From Inquilinus limosus_F (GTDB taxonomy: Bacteria > Pseudomonadota > Alphaproteobacteria > DSM-16000 > Inquilinaceae): 64,000 nucleotides of DNA. Positions 25,980 to 36,446 of the stretch are shown here, piece by piece. The stretch's first letter is position 1, and each line of letters begins with the position of its first letter. Location of the stretch: positions 3,347 through 67,346 of the forward strand of contig NZ_JAHVDK010000037.1 of assembly GCF_051487185.1 (NCBI RefSeq). The letters run 5' to 3'. The notes beneath the pieces were generated by a model. It was not told where the DNA came from, made no database searches, and saw only the letters and a list, made by a program, of their open reading frames with translations. The position numbers and the translations under genes were made by a program.

Positions 25980-26683
25980 GGGCCGGCATCCAGCCGCTGG
26001 TTCTGGTGGTCGAGGACGAGGTCGATCTCGTCACGCTCTTGACCTACAACCTGGAGCGCGAGGGCTTCCGCGTCCTCGCCGCCTATGACGGCGAGGAAGC
26101 CTTGCTCCTGGCCAGCGAGCAGCGCCCGGATCTGGTGCTGCTCGACTGGATGCTGCCGCATCTCTCGGGCATCGAGGTCTGCCGCCAGCTGCGCCGCGGC
26201 GCCAAGACCCGGGACATCCCGGTGATCATGCTGACCGCGCGGGGCGAGGAAGGGGACCGCGTCCGCGGCCTCGATTCCGGCGCCGACGACTATGTCGCCA
26301 AACCGTTCTCGACGCCGGAGCTGATGGCCCGGATCAAGGCGGTGCTGCGCCGCACCTCGCCCTCCAGCGCCGGCGACATCCTCAGCTACGCCGATCTCAG
26401 CATGGATCTCGGCGGCCACCGCGTGCGCCGCGGCAACCGCGACGTGCATCTCGGCCCGACCGAATTCCGCCTGCTGCGGCACTTCATGCAGCATCCCGGC
26501 CGGGTGTTCAGCCGCGAGCAGCTGCTCGACATCGTCTGGGGCCACGACGTCTATGTCGAGCCGCGGACGGTCGACGTGCATATCCGCCGCCTGCGCAAGG
26601 CGCTGAACGACGACAGCGACGTCGACCTGATCCGCACCGTGCGGTCCGCCGGCTATTCGCTGGACGTCCAGGCGCAGGCCTGA
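25976..26683 (+). CDS. phoB: Phosphate-regulon response regulator PhoB
   Basis: A 235-residue OmpR-type regulator. The receiver domain has the acidic pair E13-D14, the phospho-acceptor D57 and K109. The C-terminal winged helix holds the recognition helix region RTVDVHIRRLRKAL and the hairpin IRTVRSAGYSL. Once phosphorylated by PhoR it binds Pho boxes; two candidates lie upstream, at 18972 and 20467. It is the last gene of the phoR-pstSCAB-phoU-phoB set. Confidence 0.95.
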   Translation: MRAGIQPLVLVVEDEVDLVTLLTYNLEREGFRVLAAYDGEEALLLASEQRPDLVLLDWMLPHLSGIEVCRQLRRGAKTRDIPVIMLTARGEEGDRVRGLDSGADDYVAKPFSTPELMARIKAVLRRTSPSSAGDILSYADLSMDLGGHRVRRGNRDVHLGPTEFRLLRHFMQHPGRVFSREQLLDIVWGHDVYVEPRTVDVHIRRLRKALNDDSDVDLIRTVRSAGYSLDVQAQA

Positions 26684-26742
26684 CGCCGGGAACCATCTGC
26701 CATAGCTGTCGGTTGTCTGGGCAAACGGCACGGAGATGTCGC

Positions 26743-27324
26743 GTGAACAAGGATTCGTGGCTGTTCCTCCGGGTCTGGGCCCGGTCACCGCTGAAGGTCG
26801 CGGCCTGGGCGCCCTCCAGCCCGGCCGTGGCGCGCGCCTTCGCCCGGCATATCGATCCCCGCTGCAGCGATCCGGTTCTGGAGCTCGGCGCCGGCACCGG
26901 CAGCCTGACCGAGGGGCTGCTGGCGACGGGGTTGCCGCCGGAAAAGCTGGTCGTCCTCGAGAAGATGCCTGAATTCTGCGCCGTGCTGCGCCAGCGCTTC
27001 CCCGGCGTGACGGTGCTGGAGGGCGACGTGGCCGAGATCGGCCGGATGCTGGATGACATCGGGATCAAGCGGCTGTCCGTGGTGGTGTCCAGCCTGCCGA
27101 TCATCTGGTTCCCGCTCGACCTGCAGCGACGCATCATCGACGCCGCCTTCGCCCGCATGGGCCGGTCCGGGCGGTTCCTGCAGCTCACCAACCAGATCCT
27201 GTCGCCGCTGCCGCGGCGCAAGCTGGGGCTGCAGGGCCGGATGGTCGACTTCGTCTGGCGCAACCTGCCGCCGCTCGGCGCCTGGAGCTACCGGCGCCCC
27301 GTGGGCGTGCCTGACGCCGCCTGA
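26743..27324 (+). CDS. Class I SAM-dependent methyltransferase, possible phospholipid N-methyltransferase
   Basis: A 193-residue methyltransferase with motif I LELGAGTGSLTEGLL (about residues 46-60), acidic motif VVLEKMPEF, and a SSLPIIWFP segment in the position of the catalytic D/N-P-P-Y-like motif. The N-terminal W-A-P-S-S-P-A-V-A-R box resembles PmtA-type enzymes that methylate phosphatidylethanolamine, and rRNA-adenine-methylase-like relatives. PmtA is the likelier label but unproven. The GTG at 26743 follows GGAG; no ATG suits. It lies 59 bases after phoB and may be co-transcribed, since phosphate starvation often remodels membrane lipids. Confidence 0.7.
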   Translation: MNKDSWLFLRVWARSPLKVAAWAPSSPAVARAFARHIDPRCSDPVLELGAGTGSLTEGLLATGLPPEKLVVLEKMPEFCAVLRQRFPGVTVLEGDVAEIGRMLDDIGIKRLSVVVSSLPIIWFPLDLQRRIIDAAFARMGRSGRFLQLTNQILSPLPRRKLGLQGRMVDFVWRNLPPLGAWSYRRPVGVPDAA

Positions 27325-27346
27325 TCGGCACCGCTCGACGCAAAGG

Positions 27347-27385
27347 AAAAGCCCGCGCCGCCGGTCAGGCAGCGCGGGCTTTTTC
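27347..27385. terminator. Rho-independent bidirectional terminator
   Basis: AAAAGCCCGCGC pairs with GCGCGGGCTTTT, giving U-runs on both strands between two convergent genes. It is nested inside a second inverted repeat, ATCGGCACCGCTC (27324-27336) and GAGCGGTGCCGAT (27397-27409). Confidence 0.92.
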
Positions 27386-27408
27386 GTTGTGAGCGAGAGC
27401 GGTGCCGA

Positions 27409-28626
27409 TTACTTGACCGGCGCGCTCGGCACGAACCAGCCGGCCGGCAGACCATTGGCCTGGCGGCGTGGCTCGCTGGCGTCGGCGACCTGCTGGAGGG
27501 GCTGGGCCCGTCCGGTCTTGGCCGAGGCGACGCGGGCCGGCAGGGCGTCGGGGATCGGCGCCATCCGGGTCGGCGCCACGGCCGCGCGGGCGGCGGGAAC
27601 CGGGGCCGGCGTGACGGCGGCGACCTGGGTCTCCGCGGCCTGGGCCCGCGCCGCGGGCGCATCCGGGATCGGGGCCATCCGCACCGGCGCCGGCGCGGCC
27701 GGACGGGCGGCCGGGGCGGCGTCGGCGACCTGGGTGCTGCCGTCGGGGATCGGGGCCATCCGCACCGGCGCCGGCACGGCCGGCCGCGCCGCCGGGGCTG
27801 CCGCGGCCACCTGGGTGGTTCCGCCGTCCGGGATCGGGCGCATCTGCACCGGGCCGGGCTGCACCACGCGGACCGGCGGCAGCGCCGATGCCGTGCTCGA
27901 CCCGTCCGGGATCGGCTTCATCGCCGCGACCACGGTGGCGCCGCGGGTCGAGGAGCCATCCGGGATCGGCTTCATCGCGGCGACGACGGTCGTGTTCCGG
28001 GTCGAGGAGCCGTCGGGGATCGGCGCCATGCGGATCGCCGCCGGCACCTTCTGCTGGATCTGGTTGGCGGCGTACTGGGTCATCCGGTCGCTGCCGCCGT
28101 CCGGCAGGATGCCGGCGATCTGCGGCGCGATGATGTCCATGTAGCGCCGCGTCTCGCGCGGCAGCGGCCGGCCTTCCTCGACATACTGGCGGTACCGCTC
28201 CGGCCCGGCATTGTAGGCGCCGAGGAAGCCGGGATAGCCGTACAGATCGTACATCTCGCGGATATAGGCGGCGCCCGCCATGATGTTGTCGCGCGGCTCG
28301 TAGGGGTCGCCGCCCAGCCCATGGGACCAGCGCAGCTCCTCATAGGTGTCGGGCATGACCTGCATCAGCCCCATGGCGCCGGCGTGGCTGGTGATCGGCT
28401 GGCCGCCCTTCCAATGGGTCTGGCCGCCGCTCTCCACCTGCATCACCGCGCGGATCCATTCCTCCGGGATGTTGAAGCGACGCGAGGCCTCATGGATCTC
28501 GGCGCCCCATTCGCCCCGGTAGGCGACCTGGGGTTTCGGCTTCGGCGTCTCGGCGCAGGCGGCGAGCAGGCCCGCGAGCAAGGCCGTGGCCGCAACCGTC
28601 CTGGTCCAGCGGTTCGTCCCTGGCAT
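27409..28626 (-). CDS. Lipoprotein lytic transglycosylase (SLT) with PIPD repeats
   Basis: A 405-residue outer-membrane lipoprotein (lipobox LAAC, lipidated C24). The SLT domain covers about residues 38-175: catalytic E65 in QVESGG, then GAMGLMQVMPDTY and the GAYNAGP box. It cleaves peptidoglycan to 1,6-anhydromuropeptides. The C-terminal 200 residues are a low-complexity Ala/Pro region containing seven PIPD motifs (at 202, 220, 238, 264, 292, 319 and 357), most within RMAPIPDGSST-like units. GGAGGGG precedes the ATG at 28626; a GTG at 28638 is less likely. Confidence 0.88.
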   Translation of the reverse strand: MPGTNRWTRTVAATALLAGLLAACAETPKPKPQVAYRGEWGAEIHEASRRFNIPEEWIRAVMQVESGGQTHWKGGQPITSHAGAMGLMQVMPDTYEELRWSHGLGGDPYEPRDNIMAGAAYIREMYDLYGYPGFLGAYNAGPERYRQYVEEGRPLPRETRRYMDIIAPQIAGILPDGGSDRMTQYAANQIQQKVPAAIRMAPIPDGSSTRNTTVVAAMKPIPDGSSTRGATVVAAMKPIPDGSSTASALPPVRVVQPGPVQMRPIPDGGTTQVAAAAPAARPAVPAPVRMAPIPDGSTQVADAAPAARPAAPAPVRMAPIPDAPAARAQAAETQVAAVTPAPVPAARAAVAPTRMAPIPDALPARVASAKTGRAQPLQQVADASEPRRQANGLPAGWFVPSAPVK

Positions 28627-28744
28627 GTTCCCCTCCACCCCAAATACGAAAGGCCAGCGGCGTCCCTGCCGCGGACCCTATAAATTCATGCAGACCCTCA
28701 ACTTATACGGACAAGTGCTTCATTCAAAGAAGAAAAGCACCAGT

Positions 28745-28762
28745 CGCCCATCCCCCTGGGCG
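28745..28762. terminator. Small hairpin downstream of the Pat-like gene
   Basis: CGCCCA pairs with TGGGCG. On the minus strand a T-rich stretch (TTTTCTTCTTT) begins eight bases after the stem, so this may terminate the upstream minus-strand gene. Confidence 0.35.
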
Positions 28763-28769
28763 GCTTCAT

Positions 28770-31181
28770 CTACAAGGAATGCTGACCCATATCGGACAAA
28801 TCGTCGAGCGAAATCGTCACATGAATGATGCCCGGCTCGTCCGGCACGTCCTCGCGGGCGAATCCGAGCTCCTCGGCCATGCGCAGCATGGTGACGTTCT
28901 CCCGCAGCACCTCGCCGAAGATCCGCTTCAGCCCGCGGCTGCGGGCATAGACGATGATCTCGGTCATCAGCCGGTGCCCGAGGCCCTGGCCCTTGAGGTC
29001 GGAGCGCACCATGATGCCGTATTCCGCGGCCTCGCCGTCCGGGTCGGCGATGATGCGCACGGCGCCCAGCAGCACGCGCCGGCTGTCCTCCGCGCCTTCG
29101 GCGACCAGCGCCATCTCGCGGTCGTAGTCGATCTGGGTCAGCCGGGCGGCGAATTCGTGGCTGAAGCTGCGCATGGCGCTGAAGAAGCGCAGCCGCACAT
29201 CCTCCGGGCTCGACCGCTGCAGCATCTCGCGGATCGCCGGCTCGTCCTCCGGCCGGATTGGCCGCAGCGTGATCTCCCGCCCGTCGCGCAGCGTCAGGCG
29301 CTGCACCAGCCGCTGCGGATAGGGCCGGATGGCGAAGCGCGGCGTGCCGGGCGGCAGCGGCGGCTGCACCCGGATGCGGGCGCCGGGCGCCAGCACGCCC
29401 CCGGCGCCGGCGTAGAGCGGATTGATCCGCAGCGCCGTGACCTCCGACAGGTCGGCGGCGAGCTGCGACAGCTTCACCAGCGTCAGGGCGACGGCGTCCA
29501 GATCGGCCTTCGGCCGGCCGCTATAGCCCTGCAGCAGCTGCCAGACACGGGCGCGCATCATCAGCTCGTGCGCCAGCACCGCGTTCAGCGGCGGCAGGGC
29601 GGCGGCGCCGTCGCGCAGCACCTCGGCCGCGGCGCCGCCCCGGCCGAGCAGAAGGATCGGGCCGAACACCGGATCCTCGTCGATGCCCAGCACCAGCGGA
29701 TGCGTCTCGGGTGGGGCGGCGTCGCCCTCGGGCACCAGCGGGATGCGATAGGCGTCCAGCACCGACCGGGACTCGGCTTCGGTCAGCTCGGCCCGGCCCT
29801 CCGCCAGCACGGCCGCGATCACCGCCCGGGCGGCGTCGGCATCCGGCTGGAAATCCTCCGGCAGGGCCGGCGGCGTCTGCATCAGCATCGTCTGGTTGCG
29901 CCGGTGCCGGGCCAGATGCATGAAGGCGCGCGCCGCCTGGCCGGGCGTGGCATAGGCGGGGATGCGGGCCTCGGCGAACAGGCGCCGGGCCTCGCCGGCG
30001 GCGCCCAGCCAGCTCGCCAGCACCGGCGGGCGCCTTCCGTCGCGCAGCGCCGCCTCGGCGACGGTGCGGGCCACCGCCCGCGCGGCCTCGACCGGGTCGG
30101 CGATCGCGCTCGGGCCGTTCACCACCAGCACCGCATCCTTGCCGGGGTCGGGAAGCAGCGTTTCGAGCGCGTGGGCGAAGCGGTCGCCCGGCGCCGCGTC
30201 GCCCAGGTCGACCAGGCCGGCGGCTCCGCCGACATCGGTCAGCGCCTCCGCCGCCAGCAGGCCGAGCCCGGCGCCGTTGGTCAGGATCGCGAGGCGCTCG
30301 CCCTCGACCCGCAGGCCGCTGGCCAGGGTCTCGACCGCATCGAACAGCTCGGCCAGGTCGAACACCCGCAGCATGCCGGCGCGGCGGAAGGCGGCGTCGT
30401 ACACCGCATCCGGGCCGACCAGGCCGTCGGCGCCGCCCGCCCGGCTGTCACCGAGGCCGGGCCGGATCACCACCACCGGCTTGGTGCGGGCGGCGATGCG
30501 GGCCGCCGACATGAATTTGCGGGCATGGCTGATCGTCTCGATATGCAGCAGCACGCCGCGGGTGCGGCCGTCGGCGGCCAGCCAGTCCAGCATGTCGCCG
30601 AAATCGACGTCGGCCATGCCGCCCAGCGACACGATGTGGCTGAAGCCGATGCCGTGCTGGGTGGCCCAGTCCAGCACCGCGGCGGCGACGGTGCCGGACT
30701 GGCTGACGAAGGCCAGGTCGCCGGGCCTGGGCGCGACATGGCCCAGGCTGGCGTTGACACCGTGATGCGGCGCCAGCAGGCCGAAGCCGTCGGGGCCGAG
30801 GATGCGCAGCAGATGCGGCCGGGCCGCGTCCAGCATCGCCTGGCGCAGCCGGGCGCTCTCCGTCCCGTCCACCGCCGCCGGCCGGTCGGTGCCGACGATC
30901 GCGGCGGCGCGGGTGCCGCGGCGGCCCAGCTCGGCGATCAGGCCGGGCAGGGTCTCGGGCGGCGCCGCGATCACCGCCAGGTCCGGCACCATCGGCAGCG
31001 CCGCGACCGAGGGGTAGGCGAGGGCGCTGCCGACCGACCGCGCCGCGGCGGCGACCGGCATCACCGGGCCGTCGAAGCCGCCGGCGAACAGGTTGCGGGC
31101 CAGCACCGCGCCGATCGGGCCGTCGGCGATCAGGGCGATCGAGGCCGGGCGGAACAGGGCGTCCAGGTTGCGGACCGACAT
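28770..31181 (-). CDS. Pat-like acyl-CoA ligase/GNAT protein with shortened ATP-grasp domain
   Basis: An 803-residue protein of the bifunctional acetate-CoA-ligase-like/GNAT family (Pat, which acetylates lysines of metabolic enzymes). In order: CoA-binding Rossmann domain (about 8-110), succinyl-CoA-ligase-like domains (about 150-430, with SQSGTVAAA at 161-169), an ATP-grasp remnant (about 447-607) and a C-terminal GNAT domain (about 628-795, acetyl-CoA loop RSDLKGQGLGHRLM). The ATP-grasp part jumps from the RIPLVPEG strand (479-486) to LVLGIDEDPVFGP (496-508). It thus lacks the usual GYPVVLK and HKSD segments, roughly 80 residues, so ligase activity is unlikely while acetyl transfer may remain. 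A GGGAG lies before the ATG. Confidence 0.82.
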   Translation of the reverse strand: MSVRNLDALFRPASIALIADGPIGAVLARNLFAGGFDGPVMPVAAAARSVGSALAYPSVAALPMVPDLAVIAAPPETLPGLIAELGRRGTRAAAIVGTDRPAAVDGTESARLRQAMLDAARPHLLRILGPDGFGLLAPHHGVNASLGHVAPRPGDLAFVSQSGTVAAAVLDWATQHGIGFSHIVSLGGMADVDFGDMLDWLAADGRTRGVLLHIETISHARKFMSAARIAARTKPVVVIRPGLGDSRAGGADGLVGPDAVYDAAFRRAGMLRVFDLAELFDAVETLASGLRVEGERLAILTNGAGLGLLAAEALTDVGGAAGLVDLGDAAPGDRFAHALETLLPDPGKDAVLVVNGPSAIADPVEAARAVARTVAEAALRDGRRPPVLASWLGAAGEARRLFAEARIPAYATPGQAARAFMHLARHRRNQTMLMQTPPALPEDFQPDADAARAVIAAVLAEGRAELTEAESRSVLDAYRIPLVPEGDAAPPETHPLVLGIDEDPVFGPILLLGRGGAAAEVLRDGAAALPPLNAVLAHELMMRARVWQLLQGYSGRPKADLDAVALTLVKLSQLAADLSEVTALRINPLYAGAGGVLAPGARIRVQPPLPPGTPRFAIRPYPQRLVQRLTLRDGREITLRPIRPEDEPAIREMLQRSSPEDVRLRFFSAMRSFSHEFAARLTQIDYDREMALVAEGAEDSRRVLLGAVRIIADPDGEAAEYGIMVRSDLKGQGLGHRLMTEIIVYARSRGLKRIFGEVLRENVTMLRMAEELGFAREDVPDEPGIIHVTISLDDLSDMGQHSL

Positions 31182-31318
31182 CGCAGGCTCCCGCCGGAAA
31201 CCGTCGCCCCAGGGTGGCCGACCGGACCGTCGGGCTCAAGCGGGGATGTTCGTCGTCAGCGGTCGGCCCGCCACCGTACGTGTGCGGCCATTCTTGATCC
31301 CGGTACGAAATACTTACT

Positions 31319-31418
31319 CGTCATGGCGAGCCCCGCCCCACACGCCTATTGGGGGGCGTGGCCATCCAGCGGCACCGGCCCCCTGGATGGCCACGGCGCT
31401 GCGCGCCTCGCCATGACG
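31319..31418. repeat. Palindromic intergenic repeat, family A copy 3
   Basis: Arms CGTCATGGCGAG/CTCGCCATGACG with a core GTGGCCATCCAG-CGGCACCGGCC-CCCTGGATGGCCAC nearly identical to copy 2. It lies in the 277-base gap between the Pat-like gene and the 58-aa gene. Confidence 0.92.
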
Positions 31419-31458
31419 GTTTTACAAAGCGGACAGATCGATATTTCCAACGTAGGTA

Positions 31459-31635
31459 TCAGTCGTGGCACTCGGGAGGCTCGGCGTCCTCTCCGGCCTC
31501 CAGCTTCTTCAGCCAAGCGTCGGCTTCGCCGGCCGCGACATGCAGACGATCGGACTGATACGACAGCCATGCGGCCTCCGCATCTCGGCGAAATTGTTCG
31601 CGCCGCTTCTCGCGTTCGGCGGTCACGTCATGCAT
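31459..31635 (-). CDS. 58-aa acidic protein resembling the C-terminal part of CopG-type antitoxins
   Basis: The ATG at 31635 overlaps the end of the macrodomain gene by 8 bases (ATGCATGA), which makes co-translation likely. The 58-residue product begins with a charged helix (AEREKRREQFRRDAEAAW), then a W-x2-Y...LHV-x-AGEADAWLKKLEAGED...PPEC pattern. That pattern recalls the C-terminal tail of CopG/ribbon-helix-helix antitoxin-like proteins, but the DNA-binding ribbon is missing. The resemblance is from memory of the family pattern and is not verified. No toxin gene lies on its other side; the next feature is a family A repeat. Confidence 0.6.
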   Translation of the reverse strand: MHDVTAEREKRREQFRRDAEAAWLSYQSDRLHVAAGEADAWLKKLEAGEDAEPPECHD

Positions 31636-32140
31636 CGCCCAGCACCGCCCGGTAGCGCTCGGCCGTCGCCTCGTCGAAGCAGCAGAAGATCACGCGCCGC
31701 ACTGCCGGCGTGTCCGGCAGCATCGCCCGGACCGTGGCGACGGCGATGCCGGCGGCGCGGTCGGGCGGGAAGCGGTAGACGCCGGTGCTGATGGCGGGGA
31801 AGGCGATGCTGGCGCAGCCGTTCTCCTGCGCCAGTCGCAGCGCGGCGCGGTAGCAACCGGCCAGGAGCTCGTCCTCGCCCTGGTCACCACCCTGCCAGAC
31901 CGGGCCAACGGCATGGATCACATGTCTGGCCGGCAGCCGATACCCCCGGGTGATGCGGGCCTGGCCTGTGGGGCAACGGCCCAGGGTCCGGCACTCGGCC
32001 AGGAGCTCGGGTCCGGCGGCGCGGTGGATGGCGCCATCAACGCCACCGCCGCCCGACAGGGCAGAATTGGCCGCGTTGACGATCGCATCGACCTCGAGCC
32101 GGGTGATGTCCCCGACGATGATCTCCAGCGATGCCGTCAT
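31628..32140 (-). CDS. Macrodomain protein, O-acetyl-ADP-ribose deacetylase-like (YmdB type)
   Basis: A 170-residue single macrodomain. The ADP-ribose pocket motifs GDIT (10-13), VNAAN (21-25), GGGGVDGAIHRAAG (30-43) and the AFPAISTGVYRFP loop are intact, so binding and deacetylation of O-acetyl-ADP-ribose, or removal of ADP-ribose from proteins, is expected. It lies 18 bases downstream of ppa on the same strand and overlaps a 58-aa gene at its 3' end. Products of sirtuin or ART-type reactions are the likely substrates; the partner enzyme is not in the window. Confidence 0.88.
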   Translation of the reverse strand: MTASLEIIVGDITRLEVDAIVNAANSALSGGGGVDGAIHRAAGPELLAECRTLGRCPTGQARITRGYRLPARHVIHAVGPVWQGGDQGEDELLAGCYRAALRLAQENGCASIAFPAISTGVYRFPPDRAAGIAVATVRAMLPDTPAVRRVIFCCFDEATAERYRAVLGDA

Positions 32141-32158
32141 GGCGCGGCCTCCATGGTT

Positions 32159-32707
32159 CTACTCGGCGGCGCTCTTCTTGTCGGTCTTGGCGCGCTCGAT
32201 GCCGTCGACGATCATCTCGGCCGCCCGCTGCGGGCCTTCCCAGCCGAGGATGCGGACCCACTTGCCCTTTTCCAGATCCTTGTAGTGGGCGAAGAAATGG
32301 GCGATCTGGTCGCGCAGGATCTCCTGCAGGTCCTCGTAGCTCTGCACCTTGTTGTAGTAGGGGTGCAGCTTCGATACCGGCACCGCCAGGATCTTCTCGT
32401 CCTGGCCGGCCTCGTCCTCCATCAGCAGCACGCCGACCGGGCGGGCGCGCAGCACGGCGCCGGGCATCACCGGCTCGCGGCCGACGACGATGACATCGAC
32501 CGGGTCGCCGTCGCCCGACAGGGTGTGCGGGATGAAGCCGTAATTGCCCGGGTAGGCCATCGCGGTGTGCAGGAAACGGTCGACGAACATCGCCCCCGAC
32601 TCCTTGTCGAGCTCGTACTTCACCGGAACCCCGCCCATCGGGTTCTCGATGATCACGTTGACGTCGAAGGGCGGGTTCACCCCGACCGCGATCTTGCTGA
32701 TATCCAT
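32159..32707 (-). CDS. ppa: Inorganic pyrophosphatase
   Basis: A 182-residue family I soluble pyrophosphatase. The metal-binding signature D66-G-D68-P-V-D71 is intact, with E21, K30 and R44 in their usual places and the conserved AYPGNYGFIP segment. It hydrolyses pyrophosphate, pulling biosynthetic reactions forward. It is followed after 18 bases by the macrodomain gene, and maeB lies 137 bases upstream on the same strand. Confidence 0.97.
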   Translation of the reverse strand: MDISKIAVGVNPPFDVNVIIENPMGGVPVKYELDKESGAMFVDRFLHTAMAYPGNYGFIPHTLSGDGDPVDVIVVGREPVMPGAVLRARPVGVLLMEDEAGQDEKILAVPVSKLHPYYNKVQSYEDLQEILRDQIAHFFAHYKDLEKGKWVRILGWEGPQRAAEMIVDGIERAKTDKKSAAE

Positions 32708-32844
32708 GACGGCCCTTGGTCAGTTCCTGAGGGTTCCGGGCGCGGACCATAATGCGGACCGCGCCTGTCGGCTAGTGCCGAGCCATTCCCTCCCCGCGGG
32801 TCGCCCTGTCTTTTTTGTGCGGCGCAGCGAACCGGTCGGGCCGG

Positions 32845-35136
<2,292 letters not shown>

Positions 35137-35345
35137 GATGTCCAGCGGCGCAGCGTGGCGGGCCGAGTAATGGACCCCCCGCCGGCGGGGAGCGTCAAGC
35201 CCCGCATTGCGGGCCGGCCGTTCTGAGTGTGGCTTCGATGCAACGCTGCGCCATCTTCGCGCGGCCTCTTGAAAAGGCACTTGCGGACCGCAGCGGCGAT
35301 CCCGTATCTCTCCTTCCCACTCCGAATTCCAGGGAGGATCGTGCA

Positions 35346-35384
35346 ATGACCATCGTTCTCGCTTACCGCGGCCCGGCCGCCTGA
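35346..35384 (+). CDS. Possible 12-codon leader peptide
   Basis: An ATG preceded by a strong GGGAGG (35332-35337) opens MTIVLAYRGPAA followed by TGA. It begins a 270-base leader that ends in a rho-independent terminator just before a DUF1127 gene. The combination suggests a translated attenuator leader. The coding capacity is too small to judge by composition, so the evidence is the ribosome site and the position. Confidence 0.4.
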   Translation: MTIVLAYRGPAA

Positions 35385-35560
35385 ACGTCTGCACGATCAG
35401 TTCTCGTCGCCTCACCGACCTGACACTTTCCCTGCGCTGACCTGATCGCTGCCGACACCGCCGGACGACCCTCACGGGCCGTTTCCGACGACTCCGCATC
35501 CGATCGTCCACCCCAAACCGTCACCCCATTCCGCCCGGCATCCCGCCGTGCGGATTCGCC

Positions 35561-35589
35561 CCGTCCGACCCCTTCGGTCGGACGGTTTT
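35561..35589 (+). terminator. Rho-independent terminator/attenuator before the DUF1127 gene
   Basis: CCGTCCGACC pairs perfectly with GGTCGGACGG around CCTTC and is followed by TTTT. It lies 28 bases upstream of the DUF1127 start, inside the presumed leader. The 790-base maeB-GNAT gap otherwise holds the 12-codon ORF and the DUF1127 gene; nothing else was recognised at 35137-35330 or 35385-35560. Confidence 0.8.
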
Positions 35590-35617
35590 CCCACCTCCAG
35601 ATCCGTTGGAGATCATC

Positions 35618-35779
35618 ATGCATATCTCGACCGAGAAGCGTGCCTTCCGTCCGTCCCTGTCGCTCGTCGTCGTCGCCTTTGCGGAGCTGGGCCGCGTCCT
35701 CGTGACGCCGCGCCGAAAACCCCGCGATACCGACTCGCTGAGCGAGCATCTGAAACGCGACGTCGGGTTAAGATCTTGA
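35618..35779 (+). CDS. DUF1127-like small basic protein (53 aa)
   Basis: A 53-residue basic protein with the DUF1127-type tail DTDSLSEHLKRDVGL (normally L-x-D-x-x-L-x-D-I-G-L) and a hydrophobic N-terminal half. GGAG lies 6 bases before the ATG. Proteins of this family in alphaproteobacteria are short Arg-rich regulators. Some bind RNA and act in phosphate and carbon metabolism, though most are uncharacterised. Expression may be controlled by the terminator immediately upstream. The N-terminal half deviates from the usual W-rich start, so family membership is probable rather than certain. Confidence 0.6.
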   Translation: MHISTEKRAFRPSLSLVVVAFAELGRVLVTPRRKPRDTDSLSEHLKRDVGLRS

Positions 35780-35922
35780 TACGGCAGCGGGGCGGGGTCT
35801 TCGGACGCCGTCCCGCCGCTCCCCGTCCATAGATCGACCGCCGTCCCCGGCCTCGAGCCGGGCGCGCGACCGCACGTCGCCGCCCGGACCGCAGGCATTC
35901 GACGTTGGATAGGACTATAGTC

Positions 35923-36423
35923 ATGTACGCATATCGTGCGCCGCCGCAGCCGGCCGCGCCGGCGGTGCGGCTCGTTCCCCTGGTCACGGCGCAGGACCGG
36001 GCGGTGTTCGCCTCGCTTCGGGTGGCGCCGGGGCAGGAGGGCTTCGTTGCCAGCAATGCGGAATCGATCGCCGAGGCCGATGCCTCGCCATGGTGCGCGC
36101 CTCTCGGGGTCTGCGACGCCAGCCATGGCGGCCCGGTCGGCTTCGTCATGCACGCGCTGGACCCCGAGGACGGCCATCGCTGGATCTACCGGCTGATGAT
36201 CGACGCCCGGTTCCAGGGCCGCGGCTTCGGCCGCGCCGCCCTGCGGGCGACGCTCGCCATCCTGGGCCGCCTACCCCACGGCGAGCAGGTGCTGCTGGGC
36301 GTGGTGCCCGGCAACGCCACGGCCCGCCGGCTCTATATCTCCGAAGGTTTCGTCGAGACCGGCGAGATCCTCGGTGACGAGCTGGTGCTGCAGCGCGTCC
36401 TGCACCGAGTCGAGGCCGCCTGA
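35923..36423 (+). CDS. GNAT-family acetyltransferase, diamine acetyltransferase-like
   Basis: A 166-residue GNAT enzyme. The acetyl-CoA-binding motif A is LMIDARFQGRGFGRAAL, and the C-terminal GNATARRLYISEGFVETGEI is motif B. The N-terminal VAPGQEGFVASNAESIAEA closely follows the pattern of BltD-like spermine/spermidine acetyltransferases, so a polyamine or diamine substrate is plausible. AGGA lies before the ATG at 35923; a TTG at 35905 is less likely. A strong terminator overlaps its stop codon. Confidence 0.82.
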   Translation: MYAYRAPPQPAAPAVRLVPLVTAQDRAVFASLRVAPGQEGFVASNAESIAEADASPWCAPLGVCDASHGGPVGFVMHALDPEDGHRWIYRLMIDARFQGRGFGRAALRATLAILGRLPHGEQVLLGVVPGNATARRLYISEGFVETGEILGDELVLQRVLHRVEAA

Positions 36424-36446
36424 GCGGCGGCCTCGATTTCCTTTCC
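36410..36446 (+). terminator. Rho-independent terminator after the GNAT gene
   Basis: TCGAGGCCGCC and GGCGGCCTCGA form a perfect 11-bp stem around TGAGC, followed by TTTCCTTTCC. The loop contains the gene's own TGA stop. Confidence 0.88.
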
